A stretch of 64,000 nt of DNA from FACHB-T130 sp042747725 (lineage in GTDB: Bacteria; Cyanobacteriota; Cyanobacteriia; Cyanobacteriales; FACHB-T130): positions 1 to 64,000 of the forward strand of contig NZ_JBHZGO010000073.1 of the NCBI RefSeq assembly GCF_042747725.1, written 5' to 3'. Below, piece by piece: positions 1 through 8,965 of this stretch; position 1 is the stretch's first letter; every line of letters begins with the position of its first letter. Made by a program: the position numbers and the translations under genes. The notes under the pieces are model-generated. The model saw nothing but the letters and a program-made list of their open reading frames with translations, was not told the origin of the DNA and searched no databases.

Positions 1-101
1 AGGGTTTTGAGCTATTTTAGCTGTTTTTCTTGCACCTAACCACCTTTTTTCGGCCAGACAAGCTCTAGAGTGTGATCTTTTCCGACTTATTCAGCAAGCC
101 C

Positions 102-127
102 TATGTATAAGCTTTGCGTAAGTCCTG
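102..127. repeat. Dispersed intergenic repeat, 26-bp copy
   Basis: This 26-bp segment is repeated exactly at 5787-5812, where it forms the right edge of a longer repeat that also occurs inverted at 37572-37634. It lies downstream of the dnaJ-like gene, with no coding content. The copies point to a dispersed cyanobacterial intergenic element; its function is unknown. Confidence 0.75.
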
Positions 128-139
128 CCTAAATCAAAT

Positions 140-172
140 CCCCCTGCCTCTTGGCGGGAAAGGGGCAGGGGG
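140..172. repeat. GC-rich hairpin downstream of the dnaJ-like gene
   Basis: Nine-base arms (140-148 CCCCCTGCC and 164-172 GGCAGGGGG) can pair. The hairpin sits 31 bases past the stop of the minus-strand dnaJ-like gene, where a transcript end would be expected. No T-run follows on the minus strand, so it may be a weak terminator or only one of the C/G-rich repeats common in cyanobacterial spacers. Confidence 0.4.
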
Positions 173-202
173 TGGGGTTCAGATGGGAAGCTTGTATAAA
201 GT

Positions 203-1207
203 CTACAGCCGTACCTGCGGCAAATTGCTGCGGGGATTGAAGGTGCGGCTCTCCCGGATTTTCTCGTAATATTCTCGTTCGTTCGGACTAAGTTCTTTCG
301 GCGTCACAATCAGAATCTTCACCAGCTGGTCAGAACGTCCGCCTTTGGGGTTGGGCCAGCCTTTGCCGCGCAGCCGCAGAGATTGTCCCGAACGGACACC
401 AGGGGGAACGTTGACGGTGACAGAACCATCCGGCGTCGGCACTTCCACGGGTGCCCCCAACACGGCTTCATCTGGCGTTACCGGCACTTCGCAGACCAGA
501 TTATCGCCATCAAATTGGAAGAACGAGTGAGGCAGCAGTTCCACAGTTAAGTACAAGTCACCCCGCTGCTGAGTGTATGGACTGACTGAGCCTTTGCCTT
601 TGATGCGAATGCGACTGCCTTGTTTAGCGCCAGGGGGAATCCGAACGTCAATGGCTTCATTGCCTAAATCTAAACGCTTCTGGACGCCGTGAAAAGCCTC
701 TGAGAGGCTGAGTTTGATGACGGCTTCTCGATCGGCGGCTCCTGGAGGCTGCTGATCGAAGCCAGAATACCCGCCAAAGTCTGTATACCCAGTGGAGCCT
801 GTGGAAGTGCGATAAGTGGTGCGGCGTCCAGCACGACTGCCAGGGCGGGCACTGGCACCCCCTAAGCCGCCCAGTAGATCGTTGACAAATTCGTCAAAAC
901 TGCCGTACTGGCTAAAGTCAAAGCCACCAAAATCAACGTTAACTCCGCCTGGATAGGGCGATCCTTCCCCGACTTGTTTCCAGTACTGTCCGAACTGATC
1001 GTACTTTTTACGTTTTTCTGGGTCGGATAGCACTTCGTAGGCTTCGCTGACTTCCTTGAAGCGAGCTTCAGCTTCTTTGTTGCCAGGGTTCATGTCAGGG
1101 TGGTACTTTCGTGCCAGTCGCCGGTAGACTTTTTTGATTTCATCGGCACTGGCGGTTTTACTGACTCCCAGGATGGCGTAATAGTCTTTAAAATCGGTCG
1201 CAGCCAT
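203..1207 (-). CDS. DnaJ-type co-chaperone (J domain + C-terminal domain, no zinc finger)
   Basis: 334 aa. An N-terminal J domain (about residues 7-75) carries the HPD tripeptide at 36-38, which in this family stimulates Hsp70 ATPase activity. A Gly/Phe/Ser-rich linker follows to about 155, then a DnaJ C-terminal substrate-binding domain in two halves. The CxxCxGxG zinc-finger repeats are absent, so this is a class B (CbpA-like) protein rather than canonical DnaJ. The ATG at 1207 is preceded by a strong GAGGAGG-type ribosome-binding site. It probably delivers clients to DnaK in the cytosol. No hsp70 gene is adjacent; the Hsp70-like protein at 12.3 kb is divergent, and pairing with it is not supported. 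Which dnaJ paralogue this is cannot be told from sequence alone. Confidence 0.93.
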   Translation of the reverse strand: MAATDFKDYYAILGVSKTASADEIKKVYRRLARKYHPDMNPGNKEAEARFKEVSEAYEVLSDPEKRKKYDQFGQYWKQVGEGSPYPGGVNVDFGGFDFSQYGSFDEFVNDLLGGLGGASARPGSRAGRRTTYRTSTGSTGYTDFGGYSGFDQQPPGAADREAVIKLSLSEAFHGVQKRLDLGNEAIDVRIPPGAKQGSRIRIKGKGSVSPYTQQRGDLYLTVELLPHSFFQFDGDNLVCEVPVTPDEAVLGAPVEVPTPDGSVTVNVPPGVRSGQSLRLRGKGWPNPKGGRSDQLVKILIVTPKELSPNEREYYEKIRESRTFNPRSNLPQVRL

Positions 1208-1283
1208 TAACCTGCCTCCTCTCGTCTAAAAATTTAGTTTAAGTTTTATTTTTTACCTTCACAGAGCTAGGGTATCAAATCAG

Positions 1284-1799
1284 TCAATGAATATGAGTTC
1301 GGCTTGTCCGCACCGATGCGATCGCGATTTCCGTACTTGCTGCTGAATAACGGATTAAGCGATCTAATCCATCAGCAAGGGTCGGCGGTGCTTCTACCAG
1401 TTGTCGGTGCATCTGTAAAATGACTTCTTCAGGGACTTGGCGCGATCGCAATCGATTCCTTTCCAGACATTCCTGCACTGGCGTATCTAGCCACAAGCCG
1501 GTAATCTGGGTAAAACCGCGATCGCGAGAAGTGGCGATCGCTTCTCGTCGATGTTTACGAGCCGCATTCGTAGCGTCGTAAATCGCTTGTCTTTTCTCCT
1601 CAACGGCTTGGCTTAATTGGCGCTGTACCTCGCCCCACACCAACAGCCACGACCCTTGAATCGCTTCATCCCCAAAAAGTTGTTCCCGGATAGCGTCTGT
1701 GGCAATCAGCCGATGCAGAGGGCATTCTGCTACTAGCTGTTGCGCCAGAGAAGATTTGCCGCTACCGGGCAACCCAATTAGGAGAATTAATCGAGTCAT
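1284..1799 (-). CDS. Small P-loop kinase-like ATP-binding protein
   Basis: 171 aa from the ATG at 1799. An upstream in-frame start (1853) would add 18 residues with no family likeness, and the P-loop GLPGSGKS (residues 9-16) fits best just after a short N-terminus. A DAxR-like segment and an Arg-rich lid (around ERNRLRSR) resemble AAA_33/zeta-toxin-like or nucleoside/tRNA-seryl kinase families. The substrate cannot be told from sequence. It lies alone between the dnaJ-like gene and glgC on the same strand, with more than 140 bases to glgC, so operon membership is doubtful. Several HIP1 sites lie inside the gene. Confidence 0.75.
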   Translation of the reverse strand: MTRLILLIGLPGSGKSSLAQQLVAECPLHRLIATDAIREQLFGDEAIQGSWLLVWGEVQRQLSQAVEEKRQAIYDATNAARKHRREAIATSRDRGFTQITGLWLDTPVQECLERNRLRSRQVPEEVILQMHRQLVEAPPTLADGLDRLIRYSAASTEIAIASVRTSRTHIH

Positions 1800-1884
1800 G
1801 TTTCGGTGTTGGGAAGTAAAAATGTCCGACGACTCGCATTCGCGGCTAAACAAACAAAGCCTGCTCTCGTCAGGCTTCGTTCTT

Positions 1885-1910
1885 CTAGCCCCAGGCTTCT
1901 AGCCTGTGGG
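1885..1910. repeat. Dispersed repeat, CTAGCCCCAGGCTTC type
   Basis: A 26-bp segment in the spacer upstream of the P-loop kinase gene recurs in inverse orientation at 61199-61223 with one base difference in length. Its core is self-complementary (AGGCTTCTAGCCT). Just upstream, 1859-1877 is another short palindromic unit that recurs inverted and exact at 32828-32846. Both are dispersed palindromic intergenic repeats. Confidence 0.7.
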
Positions 1911-1999
1911 CGTATATTTGCTGCCATCGGGATGCTCCCGAATCGCGTCTCTATTTAAAACTCTTTCCCAATTAACAATTCCCCGTACTAATTCCCATC

Positions 2000-3289
2000 C
2001 TAAATGATGGTTCCATCCGGAATCAAGGCATTTTTCAGTACCACAACAATGCCGCTGCGGATGTAGAAACCTTCGCTTTCGCGCTCGGCTTCTTCTATCC
2101 TGTCTTTGTTGATGATTTGCACATTGCAACCAATGTGGGCGTTTTTGTCAATGATGGCGCGGCGAATCCGGGTGCCTGAACCAATCCCCAAGGGAACTTT
2201 ACCGTCTTCACAGTGAGCTTGTCGTTCGGCGAAGGGTTGGTATAAGTCGGCACCCATAACCAGGGAGTCTTCAATTAAGCAACCAGATTCAATGCGCGAT
2301 CGCACTCCCAAAACTGAATGCTCAATCCGACATTCTTTCAGGATGCAGCCTTCCCCAATAATCGACTCGGTGATCTGACAATCTAATAGCTTACTGGGCG
2401 GTAAGTAACGAGCGCGAGTGTAAATTGGAGCATCCTCATCGTAGAAACTAAAAGGCGGCTGCGGTTGCCTGGTGAGAGCCAGGTTCGCTTCATAGAACGA
2501 CTCCATCGTTCCAATATCTTCCCAGTAGTCATTAAATAAATAAGCTTGGACATTAAAATCCTGCGCCGAAGCCGGAATAATCTCCTTACCAAAATCGGTT
2601 CTCTCTTGGTTACTTTGCAGCAGCTGCATCAGCACCTCTTTTTTGAAGACATAAATCCCCATTGAGGCGATGTAGGGATTTTTCTTCGCTTCTTCCGGAC
2701 TCAATCCCAGCGTAGTCGTATCGACTTGCATACTCCTCAGAGCATCACCTTTGGGCTTTTCGCTGAAATCGATCACCCGTCCGGTGTCATCAATTTTCAT
2801 TAAGCCAAAATCGGACGCCCGTCGCTCATCCATTGGCACAACGGAGAGGGTGATATCGGCATTGGTGTCGCGGTGGCGTTGCACGAACTGGCGATAGTCC
2901 ATGCGGTACAGATGATCTCCTGACAAAATCAGGTACTCATCAACGTTCCACTCATCCAACAGCCAGAGATACTGGCGGACAGCATCGGCAGTGCCTTGGA
3001 ACCAGTTGGGGTTTTCTGGCGTTTGCTGGGCGGCTAGCACCTCCACAAACCCTTCTGTGAAGCCAGCAAAACTGTAGGCACGGGCGATATGGCGATTGAG
3101 GGAAGCTGAATTAAATTGCGTCAGGACGTAGATTTTGTAAATCTCTGAGTTAATGCAATTGCTGACGGGAATATCGATTAGGCGATACTTTCCTGCCAGA
3201 GGCACGGCTGGTTTAGCTCGCAGCTTGGTCAGTGGGTAAAGGCGGGTGCCAGCGCCACCTCCGAGAATGATGCTTAGAACTTTTTTCAC
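2000..3289 (-). CDS. glgC: Glucose-1-phosphate adenylyltransferase (ADP-glucose pyrophosphorylase)
   Basis: 429 aa, the usual cyanobacterial length. It makes ADP-glucose from glucose-1-phosphate and ATP, the committed step of glycogen synthesis. The N-terminal nucleotidyltransferase motif GGGAGTRLYPLTK begins at residue 10, followed by KPAVPLAGKYRLID; the C-terminal left-handed beta-helix ends in the SGIVVVLKNA segment, whose Lys corresponds to the 3-phosphoglycerate activator site known in plant and cyanobacterial enzymes. The start is GTG at 3289, about nine bases after an AGAGG ribosome-binding site. The partner glycogen synthase is at 19241-20713. Regulation is probably allosteric (3-PGA/Pi), by family knowledge. 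Confidence 0.97.
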   Translation of the reverse strand: MKKVLSIILGGGAGTRLYPLTKLRAKPAVPLAGKYRLIDIPVSNCINSEIYKIYVLTQFNSASLNRHIARAYSFAGFTEGFVEVLAAQQTPENPNWFQGTADAVRQYLWLLDEWNVDEYLILSGDHLYRMDYRQFVQRHRDTNADITLSVVPMDERRASDFGLMKIDDTGRVIDFSEKPKGDALRSMQVDTTTLGLSPEEAKKNPYIASMGIYVFKKEVLMQLLQSNQERTDFGKEIIPASAQDFNVQAYLFNDYWEDIGTMESFYEANLALTRQPQPPFSFYDEDAPIYTRARYLPPSKLLDCQITESIIGEGCILKECRIEHSVLGVRSRIESGCLIEDSLVMGADLYQPFAERQAHCEDGKVPLGIGSGTRIRRAIIDKNAHIGCNVQIINKDRIEEAERESEGFYIRSGIVVVLKNALIPDGTII

Positions 3290-3397
3290 TTCAAACCTCT
3301 CGATTGCCAGTCAACTCCCAAAACCAGTGTCGGACGGTCTGGGGCAGTTGGCAAGGGGGGGAGCGGTAATCGGTGGTAGGGGTCGTGGATAATTAGG

Positions 3398-3432
3398 AAA
3401 AAGTAGGGGCAGGCACAAGGCACTGCCCCTAC
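3398..3432 (-). terminator. Rho-independent terminator of ppk1
   Basis: Ten-base arms (3423-3432 and 3403-3412, CTGCCCCTAC/GTAGGGGCAG) form a GC-rich stem just after the ppk1 stop codon. On the minus strand the stem is followed by a run of five T. Position, stem and T-run all fit an intrinsic terminator. Confidence 0.75.
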
Positions 3433-3439
3433 AACTTAT

Positions 3440-5608
3440 CTATTGCAGTGCCATTTCCATCAAAATTTTCTGGGCACTTTGTTCTCTTTCCTTCTCACTG
3501 GGGTGACGTTGAATGTAACGACCATCTGGTTGTAAATCCCAGGCTTGACGGTTATCTGCGAGCATAATGCCTAAGATTTCTTGTAAATCTTTAGAAATTT
3601 CGGGATCTTCTACTGGCGCGATCGCTTCCACCCGTCGATCCAAGTTGCGGCGCATCCAATCAGCACTGCCAAGATAAACTTCCTCGCTGCCAGCATTTTG
3701 AAAGTAAAAAATCCGCGAGTGTTCTAGAAAGCGCCCGACAACGCTAATTACCCGGATATTTTCACTCACCCCTTCCAAACCGGGTCGCAAACAGCAAATT
3801 CCGCGTATAATCAAATCGATTTTTACCCCAGCGAGGCTGGCTTCGTAAAGCGTAGCGATGATTTGGGGGTCTGTCAGGGAATTCATTTTGGCGACAATTC
3901 GACCGCTTTTGCCATGATGGCAATGTTCTATCTCGCGGCGGATCAAACTCACAAAGCGATCGCGACAATTCACTGGGGCTACCAACAGCTTGCGGTAAGA
4001 CCGTTGCCGCGAATAACCCGTCAAGTAATTAAATAAATCCGTCAAATCCGCCCCCAAGTCTTCGCGGCAGCTTAACAGCCCCAAATCTGTATAAATCCGA
4101 GCTGTTTTGGGATTATAGTTACCCGTGCCGATGTGGACATACCGGCGAATCTGGTTTTCTTCGCGGCGTACCACCAAAACCACTTTGGTGTGCGTCTTTA
4201 AACCCACCAAACCATAGACCACATGAACACCCGCTTGTTCTAACTTACGTGCCCAGTTGATATTATTCTCTTCATCAAAACGGGCTTTCAGTTCCACCAG
4301 AACCGCCACCTGCTTGCCATGCTCAGCCGCTGTAATTAGCGCATTGAGAATCGGCGAGTCCCCCGATGTTCGGTAGAGGGTCATTTTAATCGCCAGCACA
4401 TTTGGATCGATCGCCGCCTGGGTAATGAAGCGCTGTACCGTTCCCCCAAAAGATTGATAAGGATGGTGAACCATCAAATCTGCGGTGCGAATTACCGAGA
4501 AAATATCTTCTCCCTCATCCAGATCCGGTTCGCTCAAGCGTCGCAGGCGTGGAGGTATCCCTGGCGTCCACACAGGATCTTTCAGTTCCGGGAGTGGCAA
4601 TTGCATGAAGTACATCAAATCTGCCAGCCCCAATAGCCCGTCCACCTCGTAAACATCCCGCTCCAACAGCCCCAGTTCCCGCCTCAGCATCCCTTTCACC
4701 GATTCGGGCATGGAAGCTTGAATTTCCATCCGTACCGCCGAACCACCCACCCGACGTTTACGCAGTTCTTGCTCAATCGCCAGCATCAGATCGTCGGCTT
4801 CATCCTCTTCCACCTCCAAATCTGCATTGCGGGTGATTCGGAAGGGGTGATATTCCTGAATATTCATCCCCGGAAACAGCGACTCTAGATTATGGGCAAT
4901 CACCTGTTCTAGGGGCACACCCATCCAAATCAGCCGTTCATTCCGGAATCGTTCCTCTTCGAGTGCAGACGACCGACTTCCCAGCCCGGATTCTAACCGT
5001 AAGGGCAAAAATCGAGGTAAAACTTTTGGTACTTTCACCCTGGCAAACAGTTCTTCACCCGTGTCCGGGTCTTTGACCACCACAGCCAGATTCAGGCTGA
5101 GGTTGGACATATAGGGAAAAGGATGGCTGGGATCAACAGCCAAGGGGGTCAGAACTGGGAAAATTTGCTCTTCAAAATAGTTTTGCAGGTAAGCCCGCTG
5201 TTCCTGGTTCAAATCCACGTAGTCTAGAAGATGAATGCCTTGCGCGGTCATCAAGGGTCGCAATGCCTTCTCAAAGTGTTGATTCTGTTGCGTTACTAGG
5301 GGTCGTGCGGACACGCTAATCTCTTCTAGCTGGTCGCTGGGCGTCCGACCATCGGGCGTCAGCTGGCTCACCTTTGCTTCCACCTGTTGCTTAAGAGCAG
5401 CGACGCGCACCATGAAGTATTCGTCGAAGTTGGCGCTGAAAATCCCCATGAATTTCAGACGTTCTAGTAGCGGCGTCCGAGGATCGATCGCTTCATGCAA
5501 AACTCGATTGTTAAACTCCAACCAGCTGAGTTCTCGGTTGAAATAGTACTGCGGATGGTTTGGGTCAATATTATCTTGTGTGGCTGAGGTCTTTTTCGCT
5601 TTTGACAT
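3440..5608 (-). CDS. ppk1: Polyphosphate kinase 1
   Basis: 722 aa, full length. It polymerises ATP gamma-phosphate into inorganic polyphosphate. The N-terminal domain opens with YFNRELSWLEFN; the catalytic phospholipase-D-like domains carry LKTHTK and VHIGTGNYN, whose histidines correspond to the autophosphorylated and second active-site His of E. coli PPK (known in the family). Upstream lies a 444-base spacer with a dispersed repeat; a clear terminator lies at 3398-3432, so this is probably a monocistronic unit. The exopolyphosphatase ppx lies 3.4 kb away on the opposite strand, so synthesis and breakdown genes are close but separately transcribed. Confidence 0.97.
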   Translation of the reverse strand: MSKAKKTSATQDNIDPNHPQYYFNRELSWLEFNNRVLHEAIDPRTPLLERLKFMGIFSANFDEYFMVRVAALKQQVEAKVSQLTPDGRTPSDQLEEISVSARPLVTQQNQHFEKALRPLMTAQGIHLLDYVDLNQEQRAYLQNYFEEQIFPVLTPLAVDPSHPFPYMSNLSLNLAVVVKDPDTGEELFARVKVPKVLPRFLPLRLESGLGSRSSALEEERFRNERLIWMGVPLEQVIAHNLESLFPGMNIQEYHPFRITRNADLEVEEDEADDLMLAIEQELRKRRVGGSAVRMEIQASMPESVKGMLRRELGLLERDVYEVDGLLGLADLMYFMQLPLPELKDPVWTPGIPPRLRRLSEPDLDEGEDIFSVIRTADLMVHHPYQSFGGTVQRFITQAAIDPNVLAIKMTLYRTSGDSPILNALITAAEHGKQVAVLVELKARFDEENNINWARKLEQAGVHVVYGLVGLKTHTKVVLVVRREENQIRRYVHIGTGNYNPKTARIYTDLGLLSCREDLGADLTDLFNYLTGYSRQRSYRKLLVAPVNCRDRFVSLIRREIEHCHHGKSGRIVAKMNSLTDPQIIATLYEASLAGVKIDLIIRGICCLRPGLEGVSENIRVISVVGRFLEHSRIFYFQNAGSEEVYLGSADWMRRNLDRRVEAIAPVEDPEISKDLQEILGIMLADNRQAWDLQPDGRYIQRHPSEKEREQSAQKILMEMALQ

Positions 5609-6052
5609 ATATTCTAATGGGAGGGAGGCAGGCAGGTATTCATTGTTACTTGCAACACCAACCAGTTAATTCCATCTGAATTGAGCGCAGATTCGCGCTG
5701 ATTGCTTTACCATTCATTTTCAGGACTCGCCGCACATCACCACATAGTAATGGCAACCACAGGGGGATTGCCCCTACAAAACTCTATATGTATAAGCTTT
5801 GCGTAAGTCCTGATTTTTAAAATGCGCTCATCTTAACTCTGGCTGTGTTATTAATTCATCGTATCCTGACTTAGATGACCCAAACCCTATCCACAGAAAG
5901 GCGTTAAGTATAGTGACCTCATGCAAAAGCCATAGGTTTATTCTCTCAAGGCAGGCTTCAGTTAGCGATCGCTACGCCCTTCTTTAGCCTGAGACACCAG
6001 CACTGGTCGCCAAGCCTATGCCCATCGGACGATAGCAATTCGATGAGTTTTT
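5609..6052. other. 444-base spacer with a dispersed repeat
   Basis: No convincing gene is seen. The spacer carries the 5734-5812 dispersed repeat (annotated separately) and a HIP1 site near 5966. It must include the promoter of ppk1 at its left end; no clear -10/-35 was recognised. Confidence 0.6.
5734..5812. repeat. Dispersed intergenic repeat, long copy
   Basis: Positions 5734-5797 match the reverse complement of 37572-37634 with only scattered differences, and 5787-5812 matches 102-127 exactly. Three copies in 38 kb, all in spacers and in both orientations, indicate a dispersed non-coding element of at least 64 bp with composite edges. Confidence 0.8.
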
Positions 6053-6262
6053 TCAACCAAATACCTCATCTTCCCTTTCCCGCCACCACTCACCTAGATT
6101 CATCAAATCTCGGTGAATATCTGCTAATTCTTGGACATATTCCTCTGGAGAGATCGTCGGGCGGCGTTCTTGTAGTTTCTTTAGCCGCAATTGCACTAAT
6201 AGCCAAGACTTAGAGATGCTATCTGTTGCTTCGATGTATTGCGCTAGCTCTTTACTATTCAT
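6053..6262 (-). CDS. Small conserved-type hypothetical protein
   Basis: 69 aa, acidic and helical, ending in a Trp/Glu-rich segment (GEWWREREDEVFG). No transmembrane segment, signal peptide or known motif is visible. It has an ATG start and sits upstream of nothing on its strand except the ppk1 spacer; sodB lies 140 bases upstream in the same direction but a strong terminator (6329-6360) separates them. Codon use looks like the neighbours. The function is unknown. Confidence 0.6.
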   Translation of the reverse strand: MNSKELAQYIEATDSISKSWLLVQLRLKKLQERRPTISPEEYVQELADIHRDLMNLGEWWREREDEVFG

Positions 6263-6328
6263 AATTTATCTGGTGGAAATTTTACCTTCTTTAAAGATAC
6301 AGGCAGCCCAAGTTTACAGAGCATAAAA

Positions 6329-6360
6329 AAACAGCCACTACTAAAAACGTGGCTGTTTTC
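6329..6360 (-). terminator. Rho-independent terminator of sodB
   Basis: Arms AAAACAGCCAC (6329-6339) and GTGGCTGTTTT (6350-6360) form an 11-bp perfect stem with a 10-base loop, 42 bases past the sodB stop; the minus-strand transcript continues into a T-rich run. One of the clearest intrinsic terminators in the window. Confidence 0.85.
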
Positions 6361-6401
6361 AAGATGATTAAATTTGACGTAGCTTAAACATCAGCAGTTA
6401 T

Positions 6402-7007
6402 TTAAGCAGCCGTCGCTAAATTTTGGGCAACAAAGTCCCAGTTGATCAAGTGGTCAACAAAGTTCTGCATGAAGTTTGGACGGCTATTCTGGTAATCTAG
6501 ATAGTAGGCGTGTTCCCAAACATCCATCGTCAGTAAGGGAGTTTGTCCGTAGGCAATCGGGTTTTCCGCGTTCGGAGACTTGATTACTTTCAGGGTGTCA
6601 CCATCCTCGATCAGCCAAGCCCAGCCGCTACCGAATTGGGTGCCTCCGGCGTTTTTGAACTCTTCTTTGAATTTGTCGAGGCTACCGAAGCTAGCGTTAA
6701 TCTTTTCCGCTAATTCGCCACTAGGATTGCCGCCTCCATTCGGTTTGATGCCATTCCAATAGAAGGTATGATTCCACACCTGAGCAGCGTTGTTGAATAC
6801 AGCAGCTTTGTCTGAAGCTTTGTAGGTTGCCTTGATGATTTCTTCGAGCGACTTGTCGGCTAGTTCCGTGTCCTTAACCAGGTTGTTGAGAGTGTTCACG
6901 TAAGCAGCGTGATGCTTGCCGTAATGGAACTCAAGTGTCCGCGCCGACATACCAGACGGCTCTAGAGCGTCTTGAGCGTAAGGTAAAGGGGGTAGTTCAA
7001 ATGCCAT
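6402..7007 (-). CDS. sodB: Superoxide dismutase [Fe]
   Basis: 201 aa from the ATG at 7007, which has a GAGG ribosome-binding site nine bases upstream; the TTG three codons earlier lacks such spacing. It converts superoxide to peroxide and oxygen. Metal ligands are visible: His28 in HYGKHH, the His of QVWNHTFYW, and Asp and His of MDVWEHAYY. The sequence has the FeSOD pattern (no long Mn-type insertions) and no signal peptide or membrane anchor, so it should be cytosolic, unlike the anchored MnSODs of some filamentous cyanobacteria. It is monocistronic, with its own terminator at 6329-6360. Confidence 0.96.
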   Translation of the reverse strand: MAFELPPLPYAQDALEPSGMSARTLEFHYGKHHAAYVNTLNNLVKDTELADKSLEEIIKATYKASDKAAVFNNAAQVWNHTFYWNGIKPNGGGNPSGELAEKINASFGSLDKFKEEFKNAGGTQFGSGWAWLIEDGDTLKVIKSPNAENPIAYGQTPLLTMDVWEHAYYLDYQNSRPNFMQNFVDHLINWDFVAQNLATAA

Positions 7008-7235
7008 TGTGTTCAATCCTCTGCTAACTGCTTTCTAGCTTAAAACTAATGAAGAAGTTTTTTTCTTCTTAATGATATAAGTCTCGCCAGATCGAGGTTG
7101 CGATCGCTGGCGATATAAAACTTAACCACTGGATTGTACCTTAAAAGTCGAGAAACAGCCAAAATCAACGCTTTGTGCGAATTTCTATGCCACTTTTCAC
7201 TAACTTATCTCTATTGCATCTATCCAAAGAGATAA

Positions 7236-7730
7236 TTAATAGCGAGTCAAAGCTTTTCTCACAATTTCGATTGCCGCTGCTGGAGTATTGGCAATCAAAA
7301 TATGGTTTTCAGACAAGCTTTGGAAAAAAACTTTACTTTCTGAATGATTCGTTAATAAAATCACTTTTTTATAGTTCTTCAAAGCCAGGGCAATTTCCGA
7401 AGCCGTTCCCGCACCCATGCCACAGGCAATCACAACATCAGAAGAAAGGACATTAATATTGTTTCTCCCATTTCCCATATCGGTAACAATCGCAATATCT
7501 ACGGCATCAGAAACAGCGCTGGTATCGTTAGTGGGAAGAATGCCAATTGTTAAACCATTGACAGCTTTTGCACCTTTACTCGCCGCATCCATCACACCAG
7601 CATTTCTGCCACCAGTCAGCAAAACCCATCCCTCTTGGGCGATTAATTGACCGAGTTCATAAGCGTTTTCTAAGTCGGTTTCTGTGGCGTTGACTCCTGG
7701 TCCCATGACGCCAATTATGGTTTTTCTCAT
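7236..7730 (-). CDS. LOG/TIGR00725-family Rossmann-like protein
   Basis: 164 aa from the ATG at 7730, where the family N-terminus begins (MRKTIIGVMGPG). A longer in-frame reading to 7868 runs through one arm of an inverted repeat and is rejected. The glycine-rich LLTGGRNAGVMDAASKGA segment is the nucleotide-binding motif of the lysine-decarboxylase-like/LOG superfamily. Plant LOG enzymes release cytokinin bases, but the TIGR00725 branch has no settled function. The gene stands between sodB and ubiA, with the 7761-7950 inverted repeat directly upstream. Confidence 0.8.
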   Translation of the reverse strand: MRKTIIGVMGPGVNATETDLENAYELGQLIAQEGWVLLTGGRNAGVMDAASKGAKAVNGLTIGILPTNDTSAVSDAVDIAIVTDMGNGRNNINVLSSDVVIACGMGAGTASEIALALKNYKKVILLTNHSESKVFFQSLSENHILIANTPAAAIEIVRKALTRY

Positions 7731-7760
7731 AAAAAACTTACAAGCTAATTTTTTATTAAA

Positions 7761-7950
7761 CGCAAAGGTACGCAGAGGTTCGCGCTTTCGGTACGCAAAG
7801 TTATATAGTTTCACCCAACAGCAGTTTTTAAGGGGGCAAAATAAGAATTGCAAGTGTAGCATCAACAAAGTGAATTGCTATTATAAAAAGACGATCAATC
7901 GATATTTCCTCTTTGCGTACCGAAAGCGTAAACCTCTGCGTACCTTTGCG
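7761..7950. repeat. Inverted repeat, 40-bp arms around a 110-bp core
   Basis: Arm 7761-7800 is the reverse complement of 7911-7950 at 38 of 40 positions. The element fills the spacer between ubiA and the LOG-like gene on the minus strand. The arms are built from the CGCAAAGGTACGCAGAGG motif, which resembles repeats often seen in cyanobacterial spacers. The core has no credible gene. It could be a MITE-like element or two repeat copies in opposite orientation. Confidence 0.85.
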
Positions 7951-7967
7951 TAAAAAAAGACTAACGA

Positions 7968-8855
7968 TTAACGAAGAGAACCAGCAATCATTCCAGCCAG
8001 TAAAATAAAGCCGATCCAAACATTTTGGCGAAAAGTTTCACCATATACTGGCGTCGGGATATCTTTTTGGCTGAGTTGAGAATATTGCCAAATCCAGGCT
8101 AAGGTTGCAAAACTCAAAGCGAACCAAAAACTTAGCTTTAGATCCATAACAATTGCCAGCCATTCAAGTAAAATAACCGTGCCGGTGAAAAAAACGCCAA
8201 CAGCTTCAGCAGCATAATTGCCAAAGAACAAAGCGCTGGAATTAATGCCAATCCGCTGGTCATCTTCCCGATCTGACATGGCATAAACGGTGTCAAATCC
8301 GAGTGTCCAGAGTACCGTCGCGCCCCATAAAATCCAGGTGGGTTCTTCTAGCTTGGCAGTTACAGCACTCCAGCTAATCAGCACGCCAAAACCCCAAGCA
8401 ATCGACAGCACTAGCTGAGGCACTGGAAAGATGCGCTTGGCGGTGGGGTAGAAGATAATTACGGGAACTGCCGCCACACACAACCCGAAAGTGAGGGGAT
8501 TGAGGTAGAGTGCGAGAACCCCAGCGCAACTCATTGCTATCAAGGCGACGACGATGCCGGTTTTGACAGACAAAGCGCGAGAGGCGAGGGGACGCGATCG
8601 CGTTCTTTCTACTTGCGGATCGATATCCCGATCCCACAAATCATTGACAACGCACCCGGCAGCACTGGTCGCTAAAGTACCTAGTACAATCACGCCTACC
8701 AGCGGCAACGGTGGCTTTCCTCCTGCCGCCAGAAAGACCGCCCATAGTGCCGGAATCATCAATATCAGGCGTCCCGCTGGCTTATCCCATCTCAAAAGCC
8801 GGACGATCGTCAGCCAAGTGGGTTCTGTTTCTTTGGGTTCTTGCTGGGTGAGCAT
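7968..8855 (-). CDS. ubiA: 4-hydroxybenzoate polyprenyltransferase (plastoquinone pathway)
   Basis: 295 aa membrane protein with about eight hydrophobic segments. The two Asp-rich motifs of UbiA prenyltransferases are visible: NDLWDRDID near the N-terminal third, and SDREDD in the second half. In cyanobacteria this enzyme attaches the solanesyl chain to 4-hydroxybenzoate on the way to plastoquinone (family knowledge). Transcribed divergently from ppx across 110 bases. Full length, with a normal start at 8855. Homogentisate prenyltransferases are related, but the sequence reads as the 4-hydroxybenzoate type. Confidence 0.92.
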   Translation of the reverse strand: MLTQQEPKETEPTWLTIVRLLRWDKPAGRLILMIPALWAVFLAAGGKPPLPLVGVIVLGTLATSAAGCVVNDLWDRDIDPQVERTRSRPLASRALSVKTGIVVALIAMSCAGVLALYLNPLTFGLCVAAVPVIIFYPTAKRIFPVPQLVLSIAWGFGVLISWSAVTAKLEEPTWILWGATVLWTLGFDTVYAMSDREDDQRIGINSSALFFGNYAAEAVGVFFTGTVILLEWLAIVMDLKLSFWFALSFATLAWIWQYSQLSQKDIPTPVYGETFRQNVWIGFILLAGMIAGSLR

Positions 8856-8965
8856 GGTCTAGAAAAATGAGTATCCAGAAATATCATTAATCACATCTTT
8901 ATCCCCTATAGAATATCCTTATTCATCAAATCTCGGCTGGGGAAAGCAACCCTGGATACATCGAA

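Noticed and set aside
7731..7868. 46-residue N-terminal extension of the LOG-like protein
   Set aside because: It is translated from one arm of the 7761-7950 inverted repeat; the family start is MRKTIIG at 7730.
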